Of a stretch of DNA of 64,000 bases, positions 10,579-22,285 are shown one piece after another. Made by a program: the position numbers and the translations under genes. The DNA comes from Chelonoidis abingdonii (Eukaryota > Chordata > Testudines > Testudinidae): positions 28,189,799 to 28,253,798 of the forward strand of contig NC_133770.1 of the NCBI RefSeq assembly GCF_003597395.2, given 5' to 3'. A model generated the notes under the pieces. It saw only the letters and a program-made list of their open reading frames with translations. It searched no databases and had not been told where the DNA came from. How positions within the stretch are numbered: the first letter of the stretch is position 1; the number at the start of each line of letters is the position of its first letter.

Positions 10579-13144
10579 GGTAACTCATGAGTTTTGTGGA
10601 ACTGGAAGTAGATCATCGGGGGTGGGGGGGAGGAATTTCATCCACAATGACATCAGCCAACCACAGAACATGAACAGACACCAGCTTCTGGAAGGATTCC
10701 TTCGAACATCCAACCACAAGAGTGCCATGACAACTAATTGATGCATATGATAAAGGGGTGAAATCATAAATACACTAACCTATAGAAGGAGGACACCTTA
10801 ACATTGGAAAGGGAAAGAAATAAGAAAGAGGGGAAAAACCCTACAGAATATGCATTAGACATGGTAACGATAGCGTAATATATTATAAAAGTGGTATCTC
10901 AAAGTGGGGCAGTAGGAGAGAGAGATGTAGCCCTTGGGAGGGGCCAGAATGAGGGGCACTGGTGAAGATGAGGACAGTGAGGGTGATGAGGAAGATAATG
11001 GCTAACATTTCAGGTTGTTCTGCAAGGGATGGTGTAAGTATGGATGTTCAGATGTACTTTCTGTATTATCCCTATCTACCTTACTGAGTTAGAATGTGTG
11101 TATCTTTGCTAAATGTATTAACACATTATTTATTTGTAAATATAAAAGAGTTCCTATAGTGTGAGTGATGCACCTTTGCACATCAGGGTTCCCAACTATA
11201 ATAATTTTAATAATATTGGGCCTGGTCTTGGGACAAGAACCTGGCAACTTTCAAAGTGATAACTGGGAATATTTATTCATGATATGTAGATTAGGCTACA
11301 CTAATAAGGATATAGGTTGTACTGTATTCTTAATCAGTTAAGTGAATAAGAAAAAATGCATAACTTTCCTAGAAGCAAGTAGTATGTTCATTCATTCATT
11401 CTCAGACCACAAACTGGTTGCTGTGCAAAAGTTCCAAACAAATATGCAAGAAATAAAGCTGGGGCTAATGACAGAGAAGCAGCTACTCTGCAAAAAAAAT
11501 CAAATAAAAATTATGTACATTTATAAGCTTTACACTCATGAGTCATGTCCTATTTCTTGCAACCCCCCCCCCAAATCTTTATGAATATATAATTATGGTT
11601 GCTACAATAAATAATATGACTGTTATAAAATGTATAAGAAAAATGTCACCATAAAATATGTTAAACCTTTCAAAGTGATTGACAGAGCAAATAAAGTATA
11701 TAAATAGTTCAGATACTTTATTTATTCTACCACAAAATGTAAATAATTAGGATTGTTGTATCCTCTTCTATAGAGTTTCTGAGATGGCAAGAACTGAGAT
11801 GCTGAGGAGAAGGTAGACAGGAGGTATTGATATGTCACAGTCAATCCCATGCTTTAGGCACTATTACAAGAAGGAGTAACATAATATATTCTATTGTGTA
11901 TTTAGTTGGTAAAGCTGTGCACAGTAAATTGCACCAAATTTCAAAGCCAATCCTTTATTGAATATTATGTGCAGAAACAGCACAGCAGTACAAAAATTCT
12001 TTTCCCTCCAAAGCTCTTTTTCCACTCTAATGGGTTAATGCAAACTGACAGTGAAATATATCCCCAGAGAACAAAGTACTAAACTGTAAGTGAGGTAAAT
12101 ACGGCACAATTCCATTATTGCTGACATAAATGCTCGTTTATGGATTTCAGCAGAAAATAGGAATTGTTGGAGATTAAAAAAAAAGGTTTTAAGTATTGTA
12201 GATTCTGTTTCTGATCATGACTTTTTTCCATAGTAACAACCACTGGTAACTTAATATCCTATCCCTAAATCTGTAACTAGACACACTTCACATGTAAAGG
12301 TAGAAAAAGTAGAACTCTGCTTTAAATTTAGCACTGCAGTAGACTACCACAGTTGCATGCATGTGCTGTCTGCAAATGATACTCATTGATATAATTCTCT
12401 TGCACAGTGACAGAAACTTTATACTGCGACAATTACTGGACTGGTATGACATTGCCTTTGAAGAGTTGCTAATCAGTTTTGTGGTCCTTAGTACTGTGTA
12501 TATTTTTTTATCAATGATTTTTTTTTCATAAATATAGGGTTTCAGAATATTTTGTGCGCATTGGTAGGCACATGACAAATGATATGTCTATGGTAACCTT
12601 CACATATAATTACCATGATTCTGTGCACCAAATCACAGTAATGAGACACACAAATTAGACACTCAACTGCAGGCACAATTGGTAACATTACTTATCGCAA
12701 AGAAAACACATTGTGGTGTATTACGAATAGGCTTGGTCAAATTATTATTTTTTTTTAAATAATTTTGGAGGACAGTATCAATATTTACTTTTAAGCATTT
12801 TTTCCAGTTTGAGTGATTTAAATTTTCACAGGTTGTGCAAAATGATGGGTTTTAAGTATTTATTTAAATTTTCACTGTTGCAGGAAATTTGGTGGGGGTG
12901 TCAACCAATAAGATGGTAAACAATAATTATTTAATGACAGCAGATACTGAGATTCGACAAGTTAAAGCTTTATAACTATTAAACATAAATTGTCAGCATC
13001 ACTTGTCAAAATATACTGAGTAAATGAAATCTAAATGAAACTCTTAATAGGTTTTTAAGCAGCATTTTTCTTATTTTGCCTGTCAATAAATTTCAATTGT
13101 TGATGGAAATATTTTTTTCATTGGTTTGTGTGTGTACAGTGAAA
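10579..13144. other. Unassigned AT-rich sequence
   Basis: Strongly AT-rich with no supported gene. A C run of nine bases lies at about 11564. No repeat ends are recognised. Confidence 0.5.
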
Positions 13145-14090
13145 TCAACGTTTACTGATGTTTATGGATAACAATCTAATTTGTCCAAGCCTAAGTATGA
13201 AATTAATAAAGACAAAGACAGTGCCCTGTTGATCTCCCAGGGAGCAAAGTCGCTGTGCCGTCCTTCTCGAAGATGCACCATGTGCTTCTCTGTACAGATT
13301 TCTTCTGACTGGTGTGAAGACGGGAGCTTTTTGCATTGTCAACCAGTTCTATCCAGGAGTTGTTCTGACCATCAAGGGTGTGCAAGGACTTCAGTTATGA
13401 CCAGCCCCTGCTGCAGGATCAAGGGAGGAGAGTGATTCCTTGTGCCCTCTCACACTTACATACTTGCAGAGAAGCCCATCAAAATCTGGCCATTGCTGCA
13501 ATCAAGTCCAGACAAAAGTAGGCTTTTGATTTTTTCCAAGTTTCCCATGTCACTGCTGTTTGTATCTTGAAGTGCTGTGTTGTTAGATTTCATGAGCACT
13601 GAATCCGGCCTGACTAAACTAATATTTCACCATAGTTCTGGAAACACTGCTGGAGACACTGACTTCTCTGAGAGCCCTATGTGACCCTCCTGTGGAAAAA
13701 CCTGCAGAAGGGCAAAAATTATGCTGATAATAAAATGTGCTTCACTGTGTAGTCTTTCTGGTGCCTCATCCTTTTGGCAGTTGGGGAATTGGGAGGACTT
13801 GGCAACTGCTTGGAGGGGCAGAATGCTGGGATATCTCACTAGATGGATGGCCTTTGATCTTTGGGAATATTACAGATTTTAGGACATCCACTTTATTGAC
13901 AGTCCTTTCAAGTATCCTCCTGCAGAACCATAAGCCAGTCCTTGTGACTAGTAGTGTGATAAGAGCAGACAAGAACTGCTTAAATTTGGAGTGGATGGAA
14001 ATCATTACCCAGATCCACCTGAAAATCCGGAAACCAGCTCTGTGTTTCAATGAGTCATTCACAACCCCTCATCCCCAACCTGTCATGTAA
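13145..14090. other. Unclassified block with ORFs on both strands
   Basis: The GC content is higher than on either side. ORFs overlap on both strands (13181-13435 plus, 13145-13342 minus, 13737-14090 plus, 13766-14062 minus). None has a motif I recognise, none has a convincing start context, and no poly-A tail or target duplication marks a processed copy. It could be an old retrocopy or unknown repeat; I do not call a gene. Confidence 0.3.
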
Positions 14091-16719
14091 ATTCAACATC
14101 TTAAGATCGGGAAGTCCCTTGTCTTATTACTTGTGCATGGAGAATGTGCAGTTGGATGTAATCCAAAGTGAGGAAATTCAGTAGGTCCTTGGGCTAAAAT
14201 ATCAGCTGGTCTAAACTGGCATAGCTCCAGTGGAATCAGGATAATTACACTGATGTACAGCATTCAAATACCTGGTCTCTTAATTGGTAACCACAGAAAT
14301 GCTCAAAAAAATAATCAGCTGCATAAAACTTTAATATAATATCAATTTTTTTATTTTGTTTTTAAGCTAGTAAAAGTGATATCTCAACAAGCACGTTACA
14401 CATTCAAAGTGCAGTTATTTCTGAGTTATCTGTTTGGGACAAAAAGGTTTAGCATTTTTAAAGTTATTTTTGCATAGGGAAAAGTATAATTTTTCAGTGA
14501 CTCATGACTTAAAATTTTCCTTTCAGCTAAGACAGAGAATGGAACTTCAATCCCTAAAAGACACATTTTCAAAAATTATGAATGAATGAACATGGGAGGC
14601 TGGATGAACATATATGCATCTGATTGGAACTACCAAGTAAGTGCCATTATATGTTTACTGAATATGGATTAGAATATTAGCTACTGGTCTACAGGTCTAA
14701 ATATTTATTTTCCAGGAGTCACATCTGTTTCAAGTTACCGGCCAAAAGAAATGAATAGTACAATAGACACAATCACAGGGTACAAAAATATTTTTCAGGA
14801 TGTTTGCACTACTGTTAACAAGAACAGACAATATATTTTATAGTGATGGAATTCTTATCAAATAATCTGCTAGCTGTTTACTATGTTAAAAAACCTTGTA
14901 AAAACAATGTTTACATGTTACCTCCTGGTGCCGACTTTTAAATGACCAAATTCCTATGGATTTCAACAGACTGTCCTCCATGTTATGACTAAGGTGCTGC
15001 GGTAAATGTGATATTATCAAGAAGAGAATTGAGACAATACACTGTAAAACAAAGATATATTGAGGAAACTCTCTCATCCATAATGAAATAGCATTTATAG
15101 ATCATATGCCACAGAGCAATAATGTCTTTATAATCAGAGTTTACAGCGAATGCAATAACCTCTTTCATATGGAACATATCTCAATTGACAGTGACTTTTT
15201 TTTAAGCTGGGATGATGTTAGGGAAATTACAGTTTCTGGCATTCTCCATGTGCTGCATAAATCCCAGCATATTTAGCTGTTTCTGAGGAGAATTAGTCTG
15301 CAGTTACGGACTCAGAAATTCATGCAATAACTGGATAAGATTAAAGCATAGCTGTGAGGTTATTGTGATGCATTTTGGAGACTGAAAACATACAATTTAC
15401 ATCCTCCTAATCATGACAGTTTGGAAAATGCCTGTATTGTAAAGGTCAATTTTCAGAAAGCCAGAAGGAAATAGATCTATAATTATATAAACATATGCAA
15501 ATGCTTACATACATACATATTTCTGCAGGAATATTAATCAATGTTACAATTCTAAAGGATCAAGAATATGAAATCCATGAGAATGGGAGTTTTAACGAGG
15601 AACATAGCTGACAGTTTAGAAATTGTGGAAAAAAAATATTGACAGTAAAATGCTGTAACAAGCATTTCTCCACCCCCCACAGTTTCTGTGGTCTGAACAA
15701 AGCCACAGGCATGAAATAAGATGCAGTTATATTCTCCAGTAATGTGAACAGAGAATATCGTGTTCTTTTAGATCATTTGTTAAAAATATGTTTCTCCTTT
15801 CTTTATATTTTCCTGCTACATCAACATCATTCAGAGGCCTCTGCTTTAGTCATTTTGAGTCATAGTCACAAACTGTACTGTCTTCTGTACTTTGGCAATG
15901 ATAATGTATCTGAGTTTCCTTAGTGATCTTCCAAACATATTTTTCTATCCTCCCATGCTCAGTACATACTTTTGATGGAATTCCTGTTGTGTGGGAGGAT
16001 AGCTATGTTCCATTCACACACTCACATTCCCAGATGTGACCTCCTGGGTCTACTCCTGTATTGCTTTCCAACAGTTGAACATTTGTAGCCTCAAGGCCAC
16101 TCTCCAGTTTTCTAGTAGTAATATCATCACAGCGGAGGCTTTGTTTGTTTATCTATTTATTTATTTTCAGGGTGCCTGGGAAGTTTTATGAGCATGGTAA
16201 AACTGAAAGGAAAAATCAGGGCTCAGAAAAAAAAGCCAAATCTTCCCACGTAGTTTTAATAAGATCAAGGGGGGAACCCCTTTTCATTCATAATTGCTAC
16301 TCAATATTGTTTGAAGAGTTTCAGTTACACAGCTGCAAAGCAACATGGAACTTTGGAGATATTAATGGGAACAAAGGTTTTCTTGAGGTCACTTGACCAA
16401 GAAGTGCCGCTGAATACATTGTAACTTGATCTCTGGTGAGAAAGTTAATGTGTATGAATGAAAGGGTGGGGAGGGGGATGGAGTTCACTTAAATCCTTTT
16501 ATTTCTCTAGCTGAGAAATCTCACTGCAGCAAGAATCTCATTGTAACAGCTGTAACCTCTGCTTCTGCCAAAAGGACATTCATTTGACCCTGCAGCAGCC
16601 CAGGACATTTCCTCAAAGAGTATTTTATCCCATAAATAAACCAGGAAGGAACACACCTGGAATGTAATAGAGACCTGTATACATTTTTTTCAGAACAGAA
16701 TTTCACCTTATTGTACATC
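14091..16719. other. Unassigned AT-rich sequence
   Basis: No supported gene or repeat. The ORFs at 14886-15177 and 16145-16396 show no known motif. Confidence 0.5.
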
Positions 16720-17734
16720 CCCTAACAGCTGGCTAATGTAAGAGGGCTCTCTGGTATGGTTGTACAGAGAGCACAGCAAACACCCTGGAGTTTGAAGGAA
16801 AAATGCAAATACATATTGTTGCAGTTCTGGATTAACTGCATCTCTGACACCTTTGTGGCCTCCTTGAGGGCATGGCCACTCAGGTCTCTAGCCATCACCT
16901 TTATCAGGGCAAGAACACATGTTTCTCTCCCTCTAGACCAGGGATTTAGGCTGCAATTTCCTCTCACAAATCAATATGATCAAGTCGGAGTCTGGTTCAG
17001 CAATTGTTGGCCTGCTATTTGCCAGGGCCTATGATGGGGTGAACCAGTGACCTGCCAGCCTTCATAAAATACAGTATTTATTTAAAACAAAAGGTATTAT
17101 AGAGAAAACATATCCTGAAAACAATAAACACTTTACATGCATGTTTTATCAGGTGTCACTTATCTTCCACATGGAAACCCTGGTAGGTTTCAGAGTCCTT
17201 CAGACCCCTGCAGCAGGGCTGTCACTCTTGGTTATAGCATCATGTCAATTGTTGGGTCCAGTGAGAGTGCCCCTTCCTCTATAGCAGGCTGTCTACATTA
17301 TACAATTTTTAATTCTGTATCTGCTGGGCCTCATGAACCCAGTCATATGTAATTTCCCCCCCAGGGAGAACAATACTTCTGCAAACTTGTTTACCAGTCT
17401 AGAGATATGCATTACCCTCTAGTGGTGTTTGTTCCTAAGGGTTCATTCATGCTCAGGGACTTCCTTTCTGTCACTGCATTGCTTGTCTTGTTTGAAGAAG
17501 AAGTTAACCCCTTCGCACCTGACAAGTAACAATCAAAGGCAAATGGGGAAATTGAGTCGCACCTGTTCTTTAAAAAAATAAATTAAAAGTTCCCCAGTTA
17601 TACACACGTATTATAACTGTGCTTATGGGGATTAAGGAACTGGTAGCCCTGGAAATGTGAGATTCAGATCCATGGCTAATATGGTGCTACAAAACAGATG
17701 AGGTCATTACTTCTGCTTAAAAAGCAATGTGCCA
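16720..17734. other. Unassigned, possibly an old LTR remnant
   Basis: This stretch is less AT-rich and lacks CR1, MIR or MITE signatures. Its composition and words such as CACCTTTGTGGCCTCCTTGA suggest a decayed LTR-type sequence. No TG..CA ends, polyadenylation signal in place, or target duplication could be confirmed, so this is only a suggestion. Confidence 0.25.
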
Positions 17735-19731
17735 GGCCATGTCTACACTACGGGATAATATCGAATTAGCTAAAATCGGTTTCATAAAACTGATATTATA
17801 AATTCAATTTCACGTGGTCACACTAGGCACAGTAATTCGGCGTTGTGCGTCCATGGTCCGAGGCTAGCGTCAATTTCTGAAGCGTTGCATTGTGGGTAGC
17901 TATTCCGTAGCTATCCCATAGTTCTGCAGATCTCTCTCACCCCTTGGATATCGGGTTGAATCATTGTCGCAGTTGGTTCTGTGGTAAAACATGTCGTAAG
18001 TATTCCTGTCCTCCGGAAAACAAGCTGACAAGTCCTTTCATGCCGGTTTTTCCCTGGATTGCCCTGGCAGACGCATAGCACGGCAACCATGGAGGCCTGT
18101 TCAGCTTTTTTTCTTTTCTGGCACCCGTATGTGTACTGGATGCCATGACAGAGCGATTCCCACGCGCACACAGCAGCATTCATTTTGCTTTGCAATGATA
18201 GCAGAGATGGTTTACCAGTCATTCTGTTACCCTTACTGCCGGATAGGTAAACGGCAATGAGATGACAGGTTTCTCTCCCAACCCTGTACTGGTCCTGCTA
18301 CATGAGGCCGCTGAGATCGTCCGGGGGCAAAAGCAAAATTGGGAATGACTCCCGAGTCACATCCCTCCTTTATGGTTTCTAAAATGAGTCGTCCTGCCAG
18401 GAATAAGGGGCAGGTACTAGAGGACCAGTGTACTAGAGCACGCTGCTCCATGTCAGTATCACGTAGGGGCCCCTGCAACAACCCACCTCGTTGTCCCTCC
18501 TCCCCAACCTTCCCTGGGGCTACTATGGCATGTGCCCCCCATTTGTTATGAGTTATAAAGATGCAGGAATAAGAAACAGAGACTTGTTAGTAGAGAATAA
18601 AATGAGGGGGAGGCAGCCTCCGGGCTATAACAGTCCAGCAGGACAATAGCGGTGGCGGGGAGAGTCCAGGAGCCAGGCGTACAGAATCTTTTCTTCACAG
18701 AAAGGGAAGGGGGCTGCATTGAAACTCAGCCCCAGTTGCTATGAGGAGACGGTACACAGCCGTTCTGTACCAATCTACTTGAATAATGGGAGTCATGTCC
18801 CATTTTACCCAGGCCCCTGGCCAGCTCACTAAGGCCAGCAGGAGCACTCATGGGCTGATGGGATGATGGATATCAGTCATGATTGCACCGTCTACCACCG
18901 GGGAGGTGAGAGGAGCGGATACTGCTCTTCACTGCTGCAGCAACGCATCTACCAGCAGCATTCAGTACACATAGGGTGACATTGAAAGAAGTCAAGAAAT
19001 GATTTCTTTCCCTTTTGTTTCACGTGTGGTGAGAGGAAGAAACGAGGAGCTATTCCCTGAACCACGCCAGAACTGTGTTTGAACCTACAGGCATTGGGAG
19101 CTCAGCCAAGAATGCAAATACTTTCAGAGACTCTGTGGACTGTGGATAACTGGATCCTCAGTACCCCCTCCCTCCTCCATGAGCGTCATTGATTTTTGAC
19201 TTTCCGTTACACTTGTCATGCAGCACTGTGTAGCCTGGAGTTTTTCAAATGCTTTGGCATTTCGTTTCTGTAACGGAGCTCTGATACAACAGATTTGTCT
19301 CCCCAATAAAGCGATCAGATCCAGTAATCTCCCAAACGGTCCATGTGGAGCTCTTTTTAGATTTGGGACTGCATCGCCACCCGTGCTGATCAGAGCTCCA
19401 CGCTGGGGCAACAGGAAATGTAATTCAAAAGTTAGCGGGGCTTTTCCTGTTTACCTGCCTGCTGCATCCGAGTTCAGATTGCTGCCAAGCGGTCACAGTG
19501 GTGCACTGTGGGATACCGCCCTGAGGCCAATAATGTCGATTTCCATCCACACTAACCCTAATCCGATATGTTTATATCGATTTTAGCGCTACTCCTCTGT
19601 CTTGGAGGAGTACGAAATTGATATAAAGTGCTCTTTATATTGATATAAGAGCGTTGTGGTGTGGATGGGTACAGCGTTAAATCGATTTAACGCTGTTTAA
19701 ATCGATTTAAACGCGTAGTGTAGACCAGGCC
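17735..19731. mobile_element. PIF/Harbinger-like DNA transposon relic, both ends present
   Basis: The left end GGCCATGTCTACACTACG and the inverted right end GGCCTGGTCTACACTACG are matching terminal repeats. They are flanked by the 3-bp direct repeat CCA (17732-17734 and 19732-19734), the length expected for PIF/Harbinger insertions, although those usually prefer TWA. Sub-terminal AT-rich arms follow, with AAATCGATTTAA repeats on the right. The interior is GC-richer and has lost coding capacity; a Myb/SANT-like relic lies on the minus strand near the right end. A partial copy of the left end sits at 45.2 kb. Superfamily assignment is inferred from the 3-bp duplication plus the Myb-like relic; the transposase itself is not visible. 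Confidence 0.65.
19124..19411 (-). pseudogene. Relic of a Myb/SANT-like transposon protein
   Basis: Within this minus-strand ORF the residues LLDLIALLG and, about 20 residues on, QKRNAKAFEKLQ (roughly 19238-19330) resemble helices of the Myb/SANT-like domain in the accessory protein of PIF/Harbinger transposons, which helps bring the transposase to the element ends. The aligned part is short, the expected tryptophan that starts the domain is not visible, and the frame is lost on both sides, so it cannot be functional. The match is by eye. The opposite-strand 122-aa ORF (19218-19586) is a shadow of the same sequence. Confidence 0.45.
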
Positions 19732-20212
19732 CCAGATACTAATAAGAGGGGAAAATCATTCTTCCAAAGCATCTTAACATACTCTCTGTACAAACAGATG
19801 ATACACGCAGAGACTTTCAGCACAGGGCGTGGGTATTGCTCCATAGTCCACTGACCACCATTCATAAGGACAGGCAGAAGAAAATGGGAGGATTTCCCTA
19901 TGTGTGGCATAAATCTTTCCTGACTCAAAGCTATTTCTGCAGAGGAATTTTATTTGCTTTTGAAGTGCATTGGATTGCATTAATGTCATGTGTTCTCTAA
20001 AAGTGTCCATGGAATAAATAACCCTGGAACTCTCTACAAGGATTTTATTCTCACCCAGCATCCCACTCTTCATATGTGTTACTTGGTTAGGATATTGCTA
20101 TTAACAAATTTATAGTTGTGCGCAGAAAGTGATAGGCTCTAACTCATCCTGCATATGAATGGGAAGCAGAACTTCTTTCCATTAAGTGGATAATACGAAT
20201 TAATTCATGTCT
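19732..20212. other. Unassigned sequence
   Basis: No supported gene or repeat; two overlapping minus-strand ORFs have no recognisable content. Confidence 0.45.
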
Positions 20213-20495
20213 GGTATGTCTACACTTCAATTAGACACCTGCGTCTTGCCTGTGCCAACTGAGTTGGGCTCGCAGGGCTCAGGCTAAGGGGTTGTTTAAC
20301 TGTGGTGTACATGTCTTGGTTTGGGCTGCAGCCCAAGATCTGGGACCCTCCCAGCTCACAGGGTCCTAGAGTCTGGGCTCCAGCCTGAGCCCAAATGTCT
20401 ACACTGCAGTTAAACAGCCCCTCAGTCTGAGCCCCAAAAGCCTCGGTCAGCTGGCACAGGCCAGGCACAGGTGTCTAACTGCAAAGCAGACATGC
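20213..20495. mobile_element. Long foldback MITE
   Basis: The ends GGTATGTCTACACTTCAATT and, inverted, GCATGTCTGCTTTGCAGTTA run on into a shared AGACACCTG. The arms continue inward (GGCTCAGGCTAAGGGG against CCCCTCAGTCTGAGCC, and GTTGTTTAACTG against CAGTTAAACAGCC), so almost the whole element folds back on itself. The ATGTCTACAC core is shared with the elements at 17.7, 43.9, 45.2 and 62.9 kb, suggesting mobilisation by related transposases. Confidence 0.75.
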
Positions 20496-21130
20496 ACTTT
20501 TGTGGATCCTTCCAACCATGAAGAATCTTCCGGGATTGTTGTGAACCTATGAACAAAGTCATCCAGGTCAAATACCTTGAAGTCCTGTTTGACTCTTTTC
20601 CCATTTCCTCCCATGCTGAGGCTCTTGCAAAGTCCTGTTGTAGATTCCCCTCTCAAATTCATCTGTTTTACTCTGTCCCTACTGCTGGTTCAAACCTTGA
20701 TCATCTCTAACGGCTGTTACTGCAATCTCTCCTCTATTGCCCGCTGCATTTCCTCTACTCCCACAACCTTAATCAGTCTATCCAAAATGCTAGTTGTAAA
20801 GTTAACTTCTCCCACTGTTCCACACACAGCACCCTCCCCTGATGTGCCTTCAACAGCTTTGCCCATCGTTCTGAATTCCATACTGGCCTATGCCTCTGCT
20901 TTCACTCAGCATATGCCCCTTCTTATTTCCCATGCTCCATTGTCTCCTTTCTTCTAGCTTTTCCTTTTGGACTTAATCCTGCAGCTTTTACAAAAGTAGG
21001 CTTCAGTTTACTTGCATGATATTATAGGCATAAGGTTCACACAAGCATACATTTTAAGATTGGACCCTCAATATACAGATTTGCACCTTCTTTCAAGCCA
21101 TCTCTTAACCTTGTAATAGCTTTCCAGACT
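20496..21130. other. Unassigned pyrimidine-rich sequence
   Basis: C/T-rich on the plus strand. The 126-aa ORF at 20577-20957 is rich in S, T, P and L, as expected from the base composition, and has no recognisable domain. Confidence 0.4.
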
Positions 21131-21196
21131 CCATGAACCTGAGTCCACCTCCCACTGAAGTCAGTTGGGATCCTATTGACTTCAGAGGGAGTTGTA
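21131..21196. repeat. Short palindromic MITE relic
   Basis: CCCACTGAAGTCAGTTGGGA and CCTATTGACTTCAGAGGGA form the typical inverted halves of the type seen at 4702-4773. Confidence 0.55.
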
Positions 21197-21744
21197 TCAT
21201 GCTTCAGCTGCTCTCCTATAAAACCCACCTCAAAGCACAAAATGGGAATTGCAATAGTAATGATAATACTTGTAACGATCCAAACAAGAATTATGTTGGG
21301 CACTGGGTCCAGTGCAGAGAGTTACATCAGAACTTTCCAGCATTGCTTCTGGAACAATGTATCCATCCTGACTAGAACTAACTTCCATCATAGGCTGCCA
21401 GAAATGATTTAGTCTGCATGCATTCTTGATCCTGGATTTATTTTTAGAAGGACCTGCCAGTCGTATTGATTTGTCAAATTAAGCATGATGGGTTTTGTTT
21501 TGGTTTTTTATTCATATAGCTTAGAGGCAGGAAATTAAACAAATCTTGTTTCAATCATGATCTTGGCTCGAAGTAAATTGTGGTCTTAAAAGGGCCAATC
21601 GGCTTTTAAAAAGTTATCCCTTAGTTATGAAATATTTGCCAAAATTAGACTAAAATAAAAAGGAAGAAGTAAAAACAGCTCAACTGGTCTGATTCTCTAT
21701 CTCAATGGCCCTAGTAACCATAGTATCCGAGCACCTGACATTCT
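21197..21744. other. Unassigned AT-rich sequence
   Basis: No gene or clear repeat is recognised. Confidence 0.45.
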
Positions 21745-22020
21745 TTAATGTATTTATCCTCAAAACACCCTGTCAGGTAAGGAAGTACTAGCTCCATTTT
21801 ACAAATGGTAACCTGAGGCACAGAGAGACTAAGGCCCAAATCTCTGAAGGGACTTTGGCTTCTCCATTGATTTCAGTGGAAGTTAGGCACCTAAAGACAT
21901 TTGAGGATCAGCGCCTAAGTTACTTACCCATCACAGAGTCAACAGTAAAGCAGGGCACTGAACACAGGGCTCACGTCCTAGGCTAGAAACCTAACAACTA
22001 AGCCATTCCACCTCTCTATT
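21745..22020 (-). repeat. MIR-type CORE-SINE split by a MITE
   Basis: Read on the plus strand, the inverse MIR pattern is TCCATTTTACAAATGGTAAC, CTGAGGCACAGAGAGACTAA, then after the interruption GTTACTTACCCATCACAGAG, GCAGGGCACTGAACACAGGG and AACAACTAAGCCATTCCACC. Removing the MITE at 21833-21915 plus one TAA restores a continuous SINE. This shows the SINE is older than the MITE. Confidence 0.8.
21833..21915. mobile_element. PIF/Harbinger-type MITE with TAA duplication
   Basis: The element begins GGCCCAAATCTCTGAAGGG and ends TTTGAGGATCAGCGCC, so its ends are imperfect inverted repeats. It is flanked by TAA at 21830-21832 and 21916-21918. A 3-bp TWA duplication is the insertion signature of PIF/Harbinger transposons. 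The middle has the palindromic pair ATTGATTTCAGTGG and AGTTAGGCACCTAAAG. Because the host SINE is recognisable, the empty site can be inferred directly. Confidence 0.8.
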
Positions 22021-22099
22021 CTGGTGTAACTCATAAGGAATAACATCACAGAATACCTAGGTTCTTATGTGGCTTGCATCACTTAACAATGATTAATGG

Positions 22100-22285
22100 A
22101 TTATTACCCTTGCAACTCCCTGTGAAATAGGGTCATTTTAGCTGCAATTTCCCAGTGGGGAATCAGGGCTCAGGGTAGATAAATTGACTTATCCAAGGTC
22201 ATACAGTAAATCTGTGGCAACCAGTAGTAGCATGCAAGACCCAATCCATTGCCATATCCACTACACCATCATTCCTACCCTAGCA
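22100..22285 (-). repeat. MIR-type CORE-SINE, minus strand
   Basis: The inverse MIR order is visible: TAGGGTCATTTTAGCTGCAA, then GATAAATTGACTTATCCAAG, GTCATACAGTAAATCTGTGG and CCATATCCACTACACCATC. The tRNA-like head lies at the right end. It is diverged and separated from the preceding MIR by about 80 bp. Confidence 0.6.

Noticed and set aside
20577..20957. 126-aa serine/threonine/proline-rich ORF
   Set aside because: The composition follows a pyrimidine-rich strand; there is no recognisable domain.
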